Assembly (NCBI RefSeq): GCF_002954685.1
Contig: NZ_MSCN01000001.1
Coordinates: forward strand, 124,001-188,000
DNA from: Polaribacter porphyrae
GTDB taxonomy: Bacteria; Bacteroidota; Bacteroidia; Flavobacteriales; Flavobacteriaceae
Direction of reading: 5' to 3'
DNA length: 64,000 nucleotides
Part shown: one piece after another, positions 9,151 through 18,732 of the stretch
How the letters are laid out: each line of letters begins with the position of its first letter
How positions within the stretch are numbered: position 1 is the first letter of the stretch
The notes under the pieces: generated by a model
What the model was told of the DNA's origin: nothing
Seen by the model: the letters and a program-made list of their open reading frames with translations, nothing else
Database searches by the model: none
Program-made: the position numbers and the translations under genes

Positions 9151-9179
9151 AAATAAAGAGGTAAAAAAACTCTTTATTT
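9151..9179. terminator. Bidirectional terminator between kinase and phosphatase genes
   Basis: The arms AAATAAAGAG (9151-9160) and CTCTTTATTT (9170-9179) are exact complements around a 9-base loop. A T run follows on the plus strand, and the plus-strand T runs on either side allow termination of both convergent genes. The hairpin overlaps the stop codon of the minus-strand phosphatase gene. Confidence 0.6.
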
Positions 9180-9920
9180 TTTATCGATAGTTTTATTATT
9201 TTTTAAAATAGATTGAATAATATTTAAGTTCTTTATTGTTGAGATTTTTCTTAATAAATTTAAATGATTTTCATTATGAGCATCTGTACCTACAAAATCA
9301 TAAAAACCTTCTTTTAATAGTCTTTTAGTTATTTTTTGAACACCTTTTCCATAATTATCAGTAAGAGATAATAAGTTTAATTGAAATAAACACCCTGCAT
9401 TTTTTAGTTTTGTATAGATTCTAAAATTTTTATGATAAGTTGTATATCTTTCTGGATGTGCTAGAACAGGTTTATAACCTTTTAATTGCATTTGAAAAAG
9501 AATATCAAACAAGTTAATTGGAGGGCTAAAGTAAGACATCTCAACTAATACTAAATTGTCTTTAAGAGTTAATAATTCTTCATTGTTTTGAATCATTAGT
9601 AAGAATTTCTCATCCATCATATATTCTGCTGCTGCATCAATTTTGACATCAGTTATACCTCTTTTTAGTAATTCATCTTGTACTAATTTAAGTTTGCTTT
9701 TAATAATTTTTGGAGTATTTGGATACAAATCTCCTAAAATATGTGGAGTCGTTATAAAGTTTTTGATTCCATAAGAAGACATTCTCTGAATTAATTCAAT
9801 TGAATTATCCAAATCAGTTGCTCCATCATCAATACCTGGCAAAAGATGAGAGTGAATATCAACAAATCCTTCAGGAAAGAATTCGTTTAGAGGTATTTGT
9901 TTTTTCTTAAAAAATAACAT
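9174..9920 (-). CDS. PHP-domain tyrosine-protein phosphatase (CpsB/YwqE-like)
   Basis: A 248-residue manganese-dependent phosphatase of the CpsB/CapC/YwqE type, which removes phosphate from BY-kinase tyrosines. PHP metal ligands are visible in DIHSHLLPGIDDGA near the N-terminus, TTPHIL, LVEMSYFSPP, LAHPERY and GTDAHNENH. No signal peptide or membrane helix is present, so it is cytoplasmic. It faces the Wzc-like kinase gene convergently, which fits it as that kinase's partner. The length is normal for the family. Confidence 0.88.
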   Translation of the reverse strand: MLFFKKKQIPLNEFFPEGFVDIHSHLLPGIDDGATDLDNSIELIQRMSSYGIKNFITTPHILGDLYPNTPKIIKSKLKLVQDELLKRGITDVKIDAAAEYMMDEKFLLMIQNNEELLTLKDNLVLVEMSYFSPPINLFDILFQMQLKGYKPVLAHPERYTTYHKNFRIYTKLKNAGCLFQLNLLSLTDNYGKGVQKITKRLLKEGFYDFVGTDAHNENHLNLLRKISTIKNLNIIQSILKNNKTIDKK

Positions 9921-10006
9921 ATCATATCTATTTAATCAAATTTACAACAATCAAAATAAAAAAAGTATTTTTTTAGAAACCGAAATCGATTGAAATTTTT
10001 TTTAAG

Positions 10007-10037
10007 TTGTATAACCTGTTTTCTTACTATATATTTG
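10007..10037 (+). promoter_or_regulatory. Promoter of the BadF-type kinase gene
   Basis: TTG at 10007-10009 and TATATTTG at 10030-10037, spaced by 20 bases, match the Bacteroidota -33/-7 consensus. The start codon is 17 bases after the -7 box, giving a short leader. Confidence 0.6.
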
Positions 10038-10053
10038 ATTTAAAATAAGTAAT

Positions 10054-10905
10054 ATGATTTTAATCGCAGACGGAGGATCAACAAAAGCAGATTGGATAGC
10101 TTTAAACAAAGATAAAGAAGAGGAATTTAGAGTAAGGACTTTGGGTTTAAACCCTGCTGTAGTTGAAGAAGAAGAGTTAAACAATAGAATCATAAATATG
10201 TTTCAGCTCATAAATGTAAAAGATGATGTTCTAGAAATTCATTTTTATGGAGCTGGTTGTGGAACACCTAAACCTGCAAAAATCCTGAAAGATGTTTTGC
10301 AAACTATTTTTATAAATGCCAAAATTTTTGTTGCAGAAGACATGTTAGCTGCTGTATATGCAGCTTCTGGTAAAGAACCTGCATTAGTTTGTATTTTGGG
10401 TACAGGCTCTAATAGCTGTTATTTTGATGGACAAAATATAGAAATGAAAACAGCTTCTTTAGGTTATGTTTTGATGGATGAAGCTAGTGGTAATTATTTT
10501 GGTAAAATACTTGTAAGAGAGTATTATTATGATAAAATGCCAAAGTATATTGCTGAAAAGTTTGAAAAAGAATTTAATTTAGATGCTGATTATATTAAGA
10601 AGAATCTTTATAGAACTCCAAACCCTAATATGTATTTGGCGTCCTTTGCTAAATTTATGTTTGAGTTTAAAGAAGAAAAATACATTAAAAGAATAATAAA
10701 GAAAGGATTTCAAGAATTTTTTAAATATAGAATTTTGCCTTTTGAAAAAGATTCTAGCACTCCTTTGTTTTTTATTGGATCAATAGCATTTTACTTTAAA
10801 GATATATTAGATAAAGTAGCAAATAAATTCAATCTAAAGGTTACAGATGTAATTCAAAGACCAATTGACAATTTGCTGGAATACCATAGAGAAAATTTTA
10901 ATTAA
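10054..10905 (+). CDS. BadF/BadG-type ATPase, probable N-acetylglucosamine (sugar) kinase
   Basis: A 283-residue member of the ASKHA fold. Phosphate 1 motif ILIADGGSTKADW is at residues 2-14, GAGCGTP sits in the first half, phosphate 2 is ILGTGSNSCYFDG, and the hinge GYVLMDEASGNYFGK follows. Close relatives are annotated as N-acetylglucosamine kinases that phosphorylate amino sugars from cell-wall turnover. The tail overlaps the end of murF on the opposite strand by 8 bases. The sugar specificity is inferred from the family only. Confidence 0.75.
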   Translation: MILIADGGSTKADWIALNKDKEEEFRVRTLGLNPAVVEEEELNNRIINMFQLINVKDDVLEIHFYGAGCGTPKPAKILKDVLQTIFINAKIFVAEDMLAAVYAASGKEPALVCILGTGSNSCYFDGQNIEMKTASLGYVLMDEASGNYFGKILVREYYYDKMPKYIAEKFEKEFNLDADYIKKNLYRTPNPNMYLASFAKFMFEFKEEKYIKRIIKKGFQEFFKYRILPFEKDSSTPLFFIGSIAFYFKDILDKVANKFNLKVTDVIQRPIDNLLEYHRENFN

Positions 10906-12157
10906 TTACCTCTAATAGCCTTTCTAGTTGCATGCCTCTTGAACCTTTTACTAAAATAGAATAATTATATAAAGAGTCTTTTTCTAATGACTCTTTTAGT
11001 TCTTCAAAAGTTTTATATAGATTAATATTTGATTCAGTTTTTAAGAAATTTTCTCCAACAAAAAAACATTTGTCAAAAGTTAATGATGTAGCCAAATCGA
11101 TAATATTTTTATGTTCTTGTATACTATCATTACCTAACTCAAACATATCACCTAAAATTATAGCTTTTGGCTTTTCTTTAAGCAAAGCAAAACTCTCTAG
11201 AGCAACTTTCATGCTAGATGGATTTGCATTATATGCATCCAATATAATTTTATTATGTTCTGTTTTTATAATTTGAGATCTATTATTTTTAGGAATATAA
11301 CTTTCAATTGCAGATTTTATATCATTTGTAGATACATCAAAATGATTACCAATAGTAATAGCTGCTATAATGTTTGAATAATTATATTTACCAATTAGCT
11401 GACTTTGTATTTCTTCATTTTTATAAGATAGTTTTACAAAAGGATTCACTTCTAAAAGCGATAATTTTTCTAAATTAAAAAAAATAGTTTTAATATTTTT
11501 TGTCTTATCAATTTGGATTTTATCATCAGGATTTACAAAAGCGGTTTTGTCATTTTCTTTTAGAAAAGTATATAATTCACTTTTACCTTTAATAACGCCT
11601 TCAACACCACCAAAACCCTCTAGATGAGCTTTTCCAAAATTTGTAATATAACCGAAATCTGGTTCGCAAATAGAAGATAAAAATTCAATTTCTTTTTGAT
11701 GGTTTGCACCCATTTCTATAATGGCAATTTCATGGTTTTTAGTAATTCTTAATAATGTTAAAGGAACACCAATGTGATTGTTAAAGTTACCATTAGTAGC
11801 AAGTGTATTAAACTTTTTACTCAAAACACAATTTATAAGTTCTTTTGTAGTCGTTTTACCATTACTACCTGTTAAAGCAATAACAGGAATATTTAATTGT
11901 TTTCTATGATAGTTAGCTAATTTTTGCAGTGTACTCAAAACATTATCAACAAGAATTATGTTTTTATGCGTTTTATATTCTTTTTCATCAACTATAGCAT
12001 AACTAGCACCAAGTTTTAAAGCTTGTTCTGCAAATTTATTACCATTAAAATTATCTCCTTTTAACGCAAAGAAAATAGAGTTTTTACTGATTTTTCTAGT
12101 ATCAGTATCAACTAGAGGATGTTCTAAATAAATCTTGTAAAGTGATGAGATTTCCAT
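10898..12157 (-). CDS. murF: UDP-N-acetylmuramoyl-tripeptide--D-alanyl-D-alanine ligase
   Basis: A 419-residue Mur ligase that adds D-Ala-D-Ala to UDP-MurNAc-tripeptide, the last cytoplasmic step of peptidoglycan precursor synthesis. The N-terminal MurF substrate domain carries DTRKISKNSIFFALKGDNFNG. The ATP site is LTGSNGKTTTKE near residue 97, the central domain contains IIEMGANHQKEIEFL, and the C-terminal domain has LDAYNANPSSMKVAL and ILGDMFELG. DAYNANP is a hallmark of MurF. It lies downstream of gldJ, from which a terminator hairpin separates it. Confidence 0.95.
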   Translation of the reverse strand: MEISSLYKIYLEHPLVDTDTRKISKNSIFFALKGDNFNGNKFAEQALKLGASYAIVDEKEYKTHKNIILVDNVLSTLQKLANYHRKQLNIPVIALTGSNGKTTTKELINCVLSKKFNTLATNGNFNNHIGVPLTLLRITKNHEIAIIEMGANHQKEIEFLSSICEPDFGYITNFGKAHLEGFGGVEGVIKGKSELYTFLKENDKTAFVNPDDKIQIDKTKNIKTIFFNLEKLSLLEVNPFVKLSYKNEEIQSQLIGKYNYSNIIAAITIGNHFDVSTNDIKSAIESYIPKNNRSQIIKTEHNKIILDAYNANPSSMKVALESFALLKEKPKAIILGDMFELGNDSIQEHKNIIDLATSLTFDKCFFVGENFLKTESNINLYKTFEELKESLEKDSLYNYSILVKGSRGMQLERLLEVIN

Positions 12158-12174
12158 TCTTAAATATAAAAAAA

Positions 12175-12198
12175 CCTCATTATTAAAAAATAATGAGG
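12175..12198 (-). terminator. Terminator downstream of gldJ
   Basis: CCTCATTATT and AATAATGAGG form an exact 10-bp stem around a short A/T loop. Read on the minus strand, a run of seven T follows. It sits 22 bases past the gldJ stop and separates gldJ from murF. Confidence 0.7.
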
Positions 12199-12219
12199 CT
12201 TTAAATCTATAATTTTGTT

Positions 12220-13902
12220 TTATCTACTAGGGTTTCTAGCTGTTCTTTTACCTGTGCCCATTGGCCCAACTTTATCAGATACACATCTAAATCCAATATA
12301 ATTTGTAGCCATATATTCTGGTAAATATCTTCTTTGTGCAGGATCTAACCAATACTCTCTGTCAGACCAAGATCCGCCTTTATAAACTCTAGTTCTATCA
12401 CTTATTAAAGTTGTCCTTTTTTTAGCATCGTTTTGTAAAATCTCTTTACCTGTAATACTATCAAAAACTCTTGTGGGTGCTTTTGGCGAATTGTACATAC
12501 TTGGTCTAGATTTGAATTGATCTTCATCATCTTCATAGAACCTAGAAGAGTTTAAATCACCATCGCCTATATTTGCATTATCTGCTCTAGCAAAGTTTCT
12601 TCTTAATGAAGCATCTGTTTTAGTGATAGGAACATATTTTATGGTACCTGGTAATTGTTTAGGTACAATTTTACCATTAGCAAGAGTATCATATTCTATT
12701 TCAGGAGCATCATCAGTTGCAGCAAAAACTACATTACCTTCTTCATCAATCATCTTTTTAGTAAAAATATTACCTCTATAATAATTGAAGTCGTTTGCTT
12801 CATTGTCTATGATAGGTCTATAAACATCAGAAACCCATTCTGCTACGTTTCCAGACATGTCATACAAACCAAATCCGTTTGGAGGATATGATTTAATTTT
12901 GTTTGGTATATCAGAACCATCAGAACTCCAACCAGGCAATCCACTATAATTTCCTTTACCTTGCTTAAAATTGGCTAATTGATCACCTCTAGTTCTTTTG
13001 TTTTTAGATCTTGAATATTTTCCATTCCAAGCATATTTTTTTCTACCTCTTATATTATTATATTCTCTGTTCTCTATGTTTGCTTTAGCTGCAAATTCCC
13101 ATTCAGCTTCTGTTGGTAATCTAAACCCTTGTGTTAAAATACCATCTGCTTTGGTAATAGGTCTTCCTTGAAAAGCATCTCTACTTGGTCTTGGTTGCCC
13201 TTTTTTTCTTGGAGTTCTACCTACACCTCTTTTGTAAATAGTGCTATCACCTTGAAAAGATTTGGTATTATCTGTTAAAAAAGCATCAGTATCAAAAGCA
13301 TTACTAACACTATCCATTTCAAAAATGTTTTTAATATGTCCTTTATCTATTAGCGTTTTTAAATTAACAGCGTTTGTTCTCCATTTACAATATTCGTTAG
13401 CTTGTAACCAACTCACACCAACTACAGGATAATCTGCATAAGCAGGGTGTCTAAAATAGTTATCTGTTAAAATATCTGTATTTCCTAAACTCTTCCTCCA
13501 AACCAAAGTGTCTGGTAAAACAGAAGTGTAAATATGCTTGTATTTTTCTTCTGATGGCGAAAAAACATCTTTTGTATATTGTACGTACAAGAAATATTCT
13601 GAATTTGTTACTTCAGCTTCATCCATAAAAAATGAACGAACATGTATCTTTTTAGGAGTGGTATTCCAATCAAACATTACATCATCTTGTACTTGCCCCA
13701 TAGTAAAAGAACCACCTTCAACACCAACCATACCTAAAGGAGGTTTTTGCCCTTTAAAAGAACTGTTTCTTATATAGTTACCATTTTTAGGATCATTAAA
13801 AGTTAAACCTGTTAATCTAGATTGATTAGATCTTGATTTATTACAGTTTACAAATGATAAAATTGTAAGTAATACTAGAGATATTTTAAATATGCTTTTC
13901 AT
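12220..13902 (-). CDS. gldJ: Gliding motility lipoprotein GldJ
   Basis: A 560-residue lipoprotein (lipobox SFVNC, Cys20) of the formylglycine-generating-enzyme/SUMF1 fold. GldJ is needed for gliding and for stability of the T9SS-linked motor parts in Flavobacterium. Seen: GVEGGSFTMGQ near residue 60, FFMDEAEVTNSEYFLYV, YPVVGVSWLQANEYCKW, QGFRLPTEAEWEFAA, GLYDMSGNVAEWVSDVY, and VYKGGSWSDREYW with YIGFRCVS at the end. Long acidic and polar inserts between these blocks are typical of GldJ rather than of catalytic FGE enzymes. porU and porV start divergently about 200 bases away, an arrangement common in flavobacteria. Confidence 0.93.
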   Translation of the reverse strand: MKSIFKISLVLLTILSFVNCNKSRSNQSRLTGLTFNDPKNGNYIRNSSFKGQKPPLGMVGVEGGSFTMGQVQDDVMFDWNTTPKKIHVRSFFMDEAEVTNSEYFLYVQYTKDVFSPSEEKYKHIYTSVLPDTLVWRKSLGNTDILTDNYFRHPAYADYPVVGVSWLQANEYCKWRTNAVNLKTLIDKGHIKNIFEMDSVSNAFDTDAFLTDNTKSFQGDSTIYKRGVGRTPRKKGQPRPSRDAFQGRPITKADGILTQGFRLPTEAEWEFAAKANIENREYNNIRGRKKYAWNGKYSRSKNKRTRGDQLANFKQGKGNYSGLPGWSSDGSDIPNKIKSYPPNGFGLYDMSGNVAEWVSDVYRPIIDNEANDFNYYRGNIFTKKMIDEEGNVVFAATDDAPEIEYDTLANGKIVPKQLPGTIKYVPITKTDASLRRNFARADNANIGDGDLNSSRFYEDDEDQFKSRPSMYNSPKAPTRVFDSITGKEILQNDAKKRTTLISDRTRVYKGGSWSDREYWLDPAQRRYLPEYMATNYIGFRCVSDKVGPMGTGKRTARNPSR

Positions 13903-14043
13903 TTCCTAATTTAAAATTGATAGGTTTTTATAACAATGCAATTTACGATAATTATACTTTCTAACAAGTAATTTCTTTAAATTAAAACATCATTATTTTT
14001 CACTTATTCTAGTAAACGATTACTTTTTTAATTTAGTATAAAT

Positions 14044-14051
14044 TATCTTTG
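14044..14051 (+). promoter_or_regulatory. -7 box of the porU-porV operon
   Basis: TATCTTTG matches TAnnTTTG and lies 47 bases before the chosen porU ATG, in the 196-base divergent gap between gldJ and porU. No clear -33 element is seen. Confidence 0.42.
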
Positions 14052-14098
14052 TTTTCTGTAAAATATGTAAGCATTATTTACGTTATTTGAGTACTTAT

Positions 14099-17000
14099 AT
14101 GAAAAAATTTTTTTTACAAATTTTCTTGATATTTCTAGTGCAGAGTAGTTACACTCAAATAACTAATTCTGTATTGTCTTCTGGCAATTGGTATAAATTT
14201 TCTGTAGATACTACAGGTGTTTTTAAAATTGACAGAGGTTTATTACAACAAATAGGTATATCATTAAACGGTTTAAATCCAAAAAAGATACATATTTACG
14301 GTAATGGAGGGCAACTTTTACCTGAATTGAATAGTGATTTTAGATATGATGATTTAGAAGAAAATGCTATTTATATAGAAGGAGAAAATGATGGTTCTTT
14401 TGATGGTAATGATTATATTTTATTTTATGCAAAAGGACCACATGATTGGACAATAAATTCAACTTCAAATACAGCTAGGCATAGACAAAATATTTATTCT
14501 GATAAAGCCTATTATTTTATTACAGTAAATGATGTTGATGGAAAGAGAATTCAACAAAAACCAGCAAATAATAATATTGCATCTGTTCAAGTAAACACCT
14601 ATGACGATTTTACATTCTTTGAAAAAGAAGAAAGAAGCCTACTAGCTGTTGGTACACAATGGTTTTTTAACGAAGATTTTAATATAGAAAATACCCAAAC
14701 TTTTACGATTCCTTTTCCAAATGCGGTTTCAGGAAATAATATTAACGTAAGAATAAGAGGAGTTAGTAATTCTGTAGTTTCATCTACTATGGATGTAAAA
14801 GTGAACGGACAAAACATTTTTGCCATAAATTATCCTGCTATAAATTCTGCATCATTAACAAAAGCATTTGCTATTGAAAGAACAGGGAGTATTGCCAATA
14901 CGTTAGATAAGATTTCAGTAGAAATTACATATAATAACAATGGTAACCCTTCAGCAAATGCATTTTTAGATTTTATAGAAATTACAGGAAAAAAGAATTT
15001 ATCTTATAATAATAAACAATTTTCTTTTAGAAGTTTTGAGCAAGAAGACGCAACAGGTTTTGTTGAATTTCAAATACAAAATGGGCAAAATGCCTTACAA
15101 ATTTGGGATGTTACAAACTACACAAACCCAGAGCAAATTATAAATCAATCAACAATAAATAATTTTAGTTTTATTGATGTTGGTGGACAAATGAGAGAAT
15201 ATATTATTGTAGACGAAAATGATGCTTACATACCAGAAACTGTAGAAAATTCAAAAATAGAAAATCAAAATTTACACAGTTTAAAAGACATAAATTATAT
15301 CATAATTACAAATAATGAACTTTCTGGGCAAGCACAAAGATTGGCAGATTATCATACTACAAATAGCAATCTAACAACTAAAGTAGTAGTGTTAGACGAA
15401 ATTTATAATGAATTTTCTTCAGGTTCAAAAGATATTACTGGTATTAGAGATTTTCTAAAACATGTTTATAATACAAACACATCAGCAGATAAAAAGTTAA
15501 AATACGTATGTTTTTTTGGTGATTCTTCCTACGATTATAAAGATAGAATTCAAGGAAACAACAATATTGTACCAGTTAAATTATCTACATCAAGTTTTAA
15601 TTTGGCGAGTTCATGGGTTACAGATGATTATTTTGTAATGCTAGAAGATAACGAAGGTACAATGCTAACCTCACACTCTATTGATGTTTTTTCGGGTAGA
15701 ATACCAGTTTCTAATGTTGCAGAGGCTACTGATGTTGTTGATAAAATTTTATCTTATTATAGTAAAAAAGCAATTGGAGATTGGAGAAATACCATTACAC
15801 TTTTAGCAGATGATATAGATGTTGCAGGTGAGGAAGTTATAGAACAAGGAGTAGAGTCTATTGCAGATGAAATTAAAAACAACAAACCAGTTTTTAATGT
15901 TAATAAAATTTACGTAGATGCCTTTGTTCAACAAAATTCTTCTGGAGGAGAACGTTATCCAGAAGTAAATAAAGCCATTACCAATGCTATAGAAAAAGGA
16001 ACTTTGGTTTTTGATTATTTTGGTCATGGAGGAGAAGATGGTTTTGCATCAGAAAGAATATTAGATGTACCACAAATACAATCCTTCAATAACCCAAACA
16101 CCTTACCTTTATTAATAACAGTTACGTGTGATTTTTCTAGATTTGATAACCCAAATAGAATTACAGCAGGTGAGTTAAATTTTAAAAGTAAAACAGGTGG
16201 ATCTGCAGCAATGGTTACAACCACAAGAGAGGTTTTCATATCTACAGGTCAGCGATTTAATGAACAATTGATTCGTATTTTATTAGGTTTTAATAATGAG
16301 GATTTTACTATAGCAGAAGCACTTGCAACAGCAAAAAATAACTTTTCGAGTTCTCAAAAATTCTTTATTTATTATTTTGGAGACCCAGCTATGGAATTAG
16401 CAGTTCCAGAGCCCAATGTACGTATTACAAAAATGAACGATAAAGACATAACAACGTCTTTAGATACCATAAAAGCATTATCTAAAATTAAGTTTGAAGG
16501 TGTTGTTACTGATAATTCTAATGCAGTTTTATCAAATTTTAATGGTACTTTATCAACAACAGTTTTTGATAAAATAATTAATAAAACTACGTTAGATAAT
16601 GATGGTTTTGGTATAAAGATGGTTTTTGATACCCAAGATAGTAAGCTTTTTAGAGGGAAATCTACTATTGAAAACGGTCAGTTTAGCTTCGATTTTATTG
16701 TACCTAAAGATATTAAAGTAGCTTTTGGTAAAGGTAAATTAAGTTTTTATGCAGAAAATGGTGAAATAGATAAAGCTGGTGCAAATTTTGATGTTGTTGT
16801 TGGTGGCATTAATGAAAATGCACCAGATGATACTGTTGGGCCAGAAATCAACTTATTTATGAATGATGAATCTTTTATTGATGGAGGAAATACCAATACA
16901 TCACCGAATTTAATTGCTGTTTTAAAAGATGATAGTGGTATTAATACATCAATTACTGCTGTTGATCATGATATTGTTGCTATTTTAGATGGAGACACTA

Positions 17001-17494
17001 CAAATCCAATCATCTTAAATGATTTTTACGAAACTGAATTAAATGATTTTTCTAAAGGAAAAGTAAACTATACATTAAGAGATTTAGAAGTTGGCCCACA
17101 CACATTAAAATTGAAAGCTTGGGATACTTACAATAATTCATCAGAAACTACGTTAAACTTCGTGGTTGTTAGTGATGCTATCCTAAATTTAGAAAATGTA
17201 TTGAATTATCCAAATCCTTTTGTAAATTACACAGAGTTTTGGTTTAATCACAATAAACCTAACGAACCTCTAGAGGTACAAGTTCAAATCTTTACAGTTT
17301 CTGGTAAATTGGTAAAGACCATCAATCAAAATGTACAAACAACAGGTAATTTATCAAGAAATATTACTTGGAATGGTTTAGATGATTTTGGTAATAAAAT
17401 AGGTAAAGGAGTTTATGTTTATAAACTCAAAGTAATATCAACAGCAAGTAACTTGGTTTCAGAGAAGTACGAAAAATTAGTAATACTTCAATAA
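14099..17494 (+). CDS. porU: Type IX secretion system sortase PorU
   Basis: A 1131-residue secreted C25-family (gingipain-like) peptidase. PorU cuts the C-terminal signal from T9SS cargo at the cell surface and links the cargo to anionic lipopolysaccharide. A signal peptide (MKKFFLQIFLIFLVQSSYTQ) follows the ATG at 14099, which is preferred to the in-frame TTG 12 bases upstream. Catalytic His643 lies in YFGHGGEDG and Cys677 in TVTCDFSRFD. The end has a T9SS-type C-terminal domain (NYPNPFVNYTEF, then GKGVYVYKLKV), which PorU keeps. The gene is followed 39 bases later by porV, its partner in the attachment complex. Confidence 0.94.
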   Translation: MKKFFLQIFLIFLVQSSYTQITNSVLSSGNWYKFSVDTTGVFKIDRGLLQQIGISLNGLNPKKIHIYGNGGQLLPELNSDFRYDDLEENAIYIEGENDGSFDGNDYILFYAKGPHDWTINSTSNTARHRQNIYSDKAYYFITVNDVDGKRIQQKPANNNIASVQVNTYDDFTFFEKEERSLLAVGTQWFFNEDFNIENTQTFTIPFPNAVSGNNINVRIRGVSNSVVSSTMDVKVNGQNIFAINYPAINSASLTKAFAIERTGSIANTLDKISVEITYNNNGNPSANAFLDFIEITGKKNLSYNNKQFSFRSFEQEDATGFVEFQIQNGQNALQIWDVTNYTNPEQIINQSTINNFSFIDVGGQMREYIIVDENDAYIPETVENSKIENQNLHSLKDINYIIITNNELSGQAQRLADYHTTNSNLTTKVVVLDEIYNEFSSGSKDITGIRDFLKHVYNTNTSADKKLKYVCFFGDSSYDYKDRIQGNNNIVPVKLSTSSFNLASSWVTDDYFVMLEDNEGTMLTSHSIDVFSGRIPVSNVAEATDVVDKILSYYSKKAIGDWRNTITLLADDIDVAGEEVIEQGVESIADEIKNNKPVFNVNKIYVDAFVQQNSSGGERYPEVNKAITNAIEKGTLVFDYFGHGGEDGFASERILDVPQIQSFNNPNTLPLLITVTCDFSRFDNPNRITAGELNFKSKTGGSAAMVTTTREVFISTGQRFNEQLIRILLGFNNEDFTIAEALATAKNNFSSSQKFFIYYFGDPAMELAVPEPNVRITKMNDKDITTSLDTIKALSKIKFEGVVTDNSNAVLSNFNGTLSTTVFDKIINKTTLDNDGFGIKMVFDTQDSKLFRGKSTIENGQFSFDFIVPKDIKVAFGKGKLSFYAENGEIDKAGANFDVVVGGINENAPDDTVGPEINLFMNDESFIDGGNTNTSPNLIAVLKDDSGINTSITAVDHDIVAILDGDTTNPIILNDFYETELNDFSKGKVNYTLRDLEVGPHTLKLKAWDTYNNSSETTLNFVVVSDAILNLENVLNYPNPFVNYTEFWFNHNKPNEPLEVQVQIFTVSGKLVKTINQNVQTTGNLSRNITWNGLDDFGNKIGKGVYVYKLKVISTASNLVSEKYEKLVILQ

Positions 17495-17533
17495 AAATTA
17501 GATATTTGTAAAACAAAAAATCAAAAATAAAAA

Positions 17534-18658
17534 ATGAAAAAATTAGGATTTTGTCTTGCACTTTGTGCTTTAGTAAGTTTAAAAATTAATGCACAAACTT
17601 CAATTAATACAAGTGAAATTGGAGGTATTACAACTGCAGCACCTTTTTTGTTAATTGTACCAGATGCTAGAGCAGGAGCAATGGGAGATATGGGTGTTGC
17701 TACTTCTGCAGATGCATGGTCTTTGTTTCATAATGCTGCAAAAACTGCATTTATGGATAGGCAAATAAAAACAGGATTAACCTACTCTCCATGGTTACGT
17801 AATTTAACAGACGATATTTTTATTGGTGCTGGTTCTTACATCAATAGATTCAGCGAAAATGCAGCTTGGGGAGCAGAGTTTAGATATTTTTCTTTGGGAC
17901 AAATAGATTTAACTGACGGTTCAGGAAACTCTATTGGTACTATAAATCCAAACGAACTTGTATTTACTGGTTCTTACGCACTTAAATTAAGCGAAACTTT
18001 TTCAATGGGTGTAGGTTTAAAATACATTCGTTCTAATTTATCTTTTAATAATACAGCAGGTAACACTATAGAACCTGCTAATTCTTTTGCAGTAGATATT
18101 TCTGGGTATTACCAATCTTTTGAAGAAAACTATGGTAATTTTAATGGACGTTATAGAATTGGATTTAATATAACCAATCTTGGACCAAAAGTATCTTATG
18201 GAGGTAATAGAGAAGATTTTATACCAACAAACCTAAAATTTGGTGGAGGATTTGATTTTATTTTAGATGATTATAATATTATATCTACAAATGTTGAATT
18301 CACGAAGTTGTTAGTCCCTTCAGTAGGTGCTGACCAAGACCAAGGTTGGATTCAAGGTGTTTTTAGCTCTTTTGGTGATGCACAAGATGGTTTTAGTGGA
18401 GAATTAGGTGAAGTTACATATGCACTAGGTGCAGAATATTTGTACAATAATGCATTTGCACTTAGAACTGGGTATTTTCACGAAAGTGAAAATAATGGAA
18501 ATAGACAATATTTTACAATCGGAGCAGGTTTTAAAACAAATGCTTTAAATATTGATTTATCGTATTTAATCAATTCTTCTGATGTTAATAACCCATTAGA
18601 AAACTCTTTACGTTTCTCATTATCATTCGATTTAGGTGAAATTTATGACAATTATTAA
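17534..18658 (+). CDS. porV: Type IX secretion system outer-membrane protein PorV (LptO)
   Basis: A 374-residue FadL-like beta-barrel with a signal peptide ending near residue 20 (SLKINAQ). PorV carries cargo from the SprA translocon to the PorU attachment complex. Typical PorV features are seen: PFLLIVPDARAGAMGDMGVATSADAWSLFHN after the signal, repeated barrel strands such as SMGVGLKYIRSNL, and a C-terminal LRFSLSFDLGEIYDNY strand. It lies directly after porU with a strong terminator behind it. Confidence 0.94.
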   Translation: MKKLGFCLALCALVSLKINAQTSINTSEIGGITTAAPFLLIVPDARAGAMGDMGVATSADAWSLFHNAAKTAFMDRQIKTGLTYSPWLRNLTDDIFIGAGSYINRFSENAAWGAEFRYFSLGQIDLTDGSGNSIGTINPNELVFTGSYALKLSETFSMGVGLKYIRSNLSFNNTAGNTIEPANSFAVDISGYYQSFEENYGNFNGRYRIGFNITNLGPKVSYGGNREDFIPTNLKFGGGFDFILDDYNIISTNVEFTKLLVPSVGADQDQGWIQGVFSSFGDAQDGFSGELGEVTYALGAEYLYNNAFALRTGYFHESENNGNRQYFTIGAGFKTNALNIDLSYLINSSDVNNPLENSLRFSLSFDLGEIYDNY

Positions 18659-18691
18659 AACAAATTATTTTTAGTAATTTTATAACAATAT

Positions 18692-18719
18692 AAAGCAGCA
18701 CCAAAAGGCTGCTTTTTTT
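18692..18719 (+). terminator. Terminator of the porU-porV operon
   Basis: AAAGCAGC (18692-18699) and GCTGCTTT (18708-18715) pair perfectly around an 8-base loop and run into a T tract. It ends at an in-frame TTG that could be misread as the start of the cytidine deaminase gene. Confidence 0.75.
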
Positions 18720-18732
18720 GACTATTTTATTT

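Noticed and set aside
12655..13777. Plus-strand open frames within gldJ
   Set aside because: They run opposite to the conserved SUMF1-like coding sequence and have no motif of their own.
14599..16239. Three minus-strand open frames inside porU (74, 74 and 71 codons)
   Set aside because: They lie wholly within the well-supported porU gene and have no independent start, promoter or family; they are reading-frame shadows.
18718..18732. A TTG-initiated five-codon N-terminal extension of cytidine deaminase
   Set aside because: It overlaps the porV terminator T tract; the ATG at 18733 is the better start.
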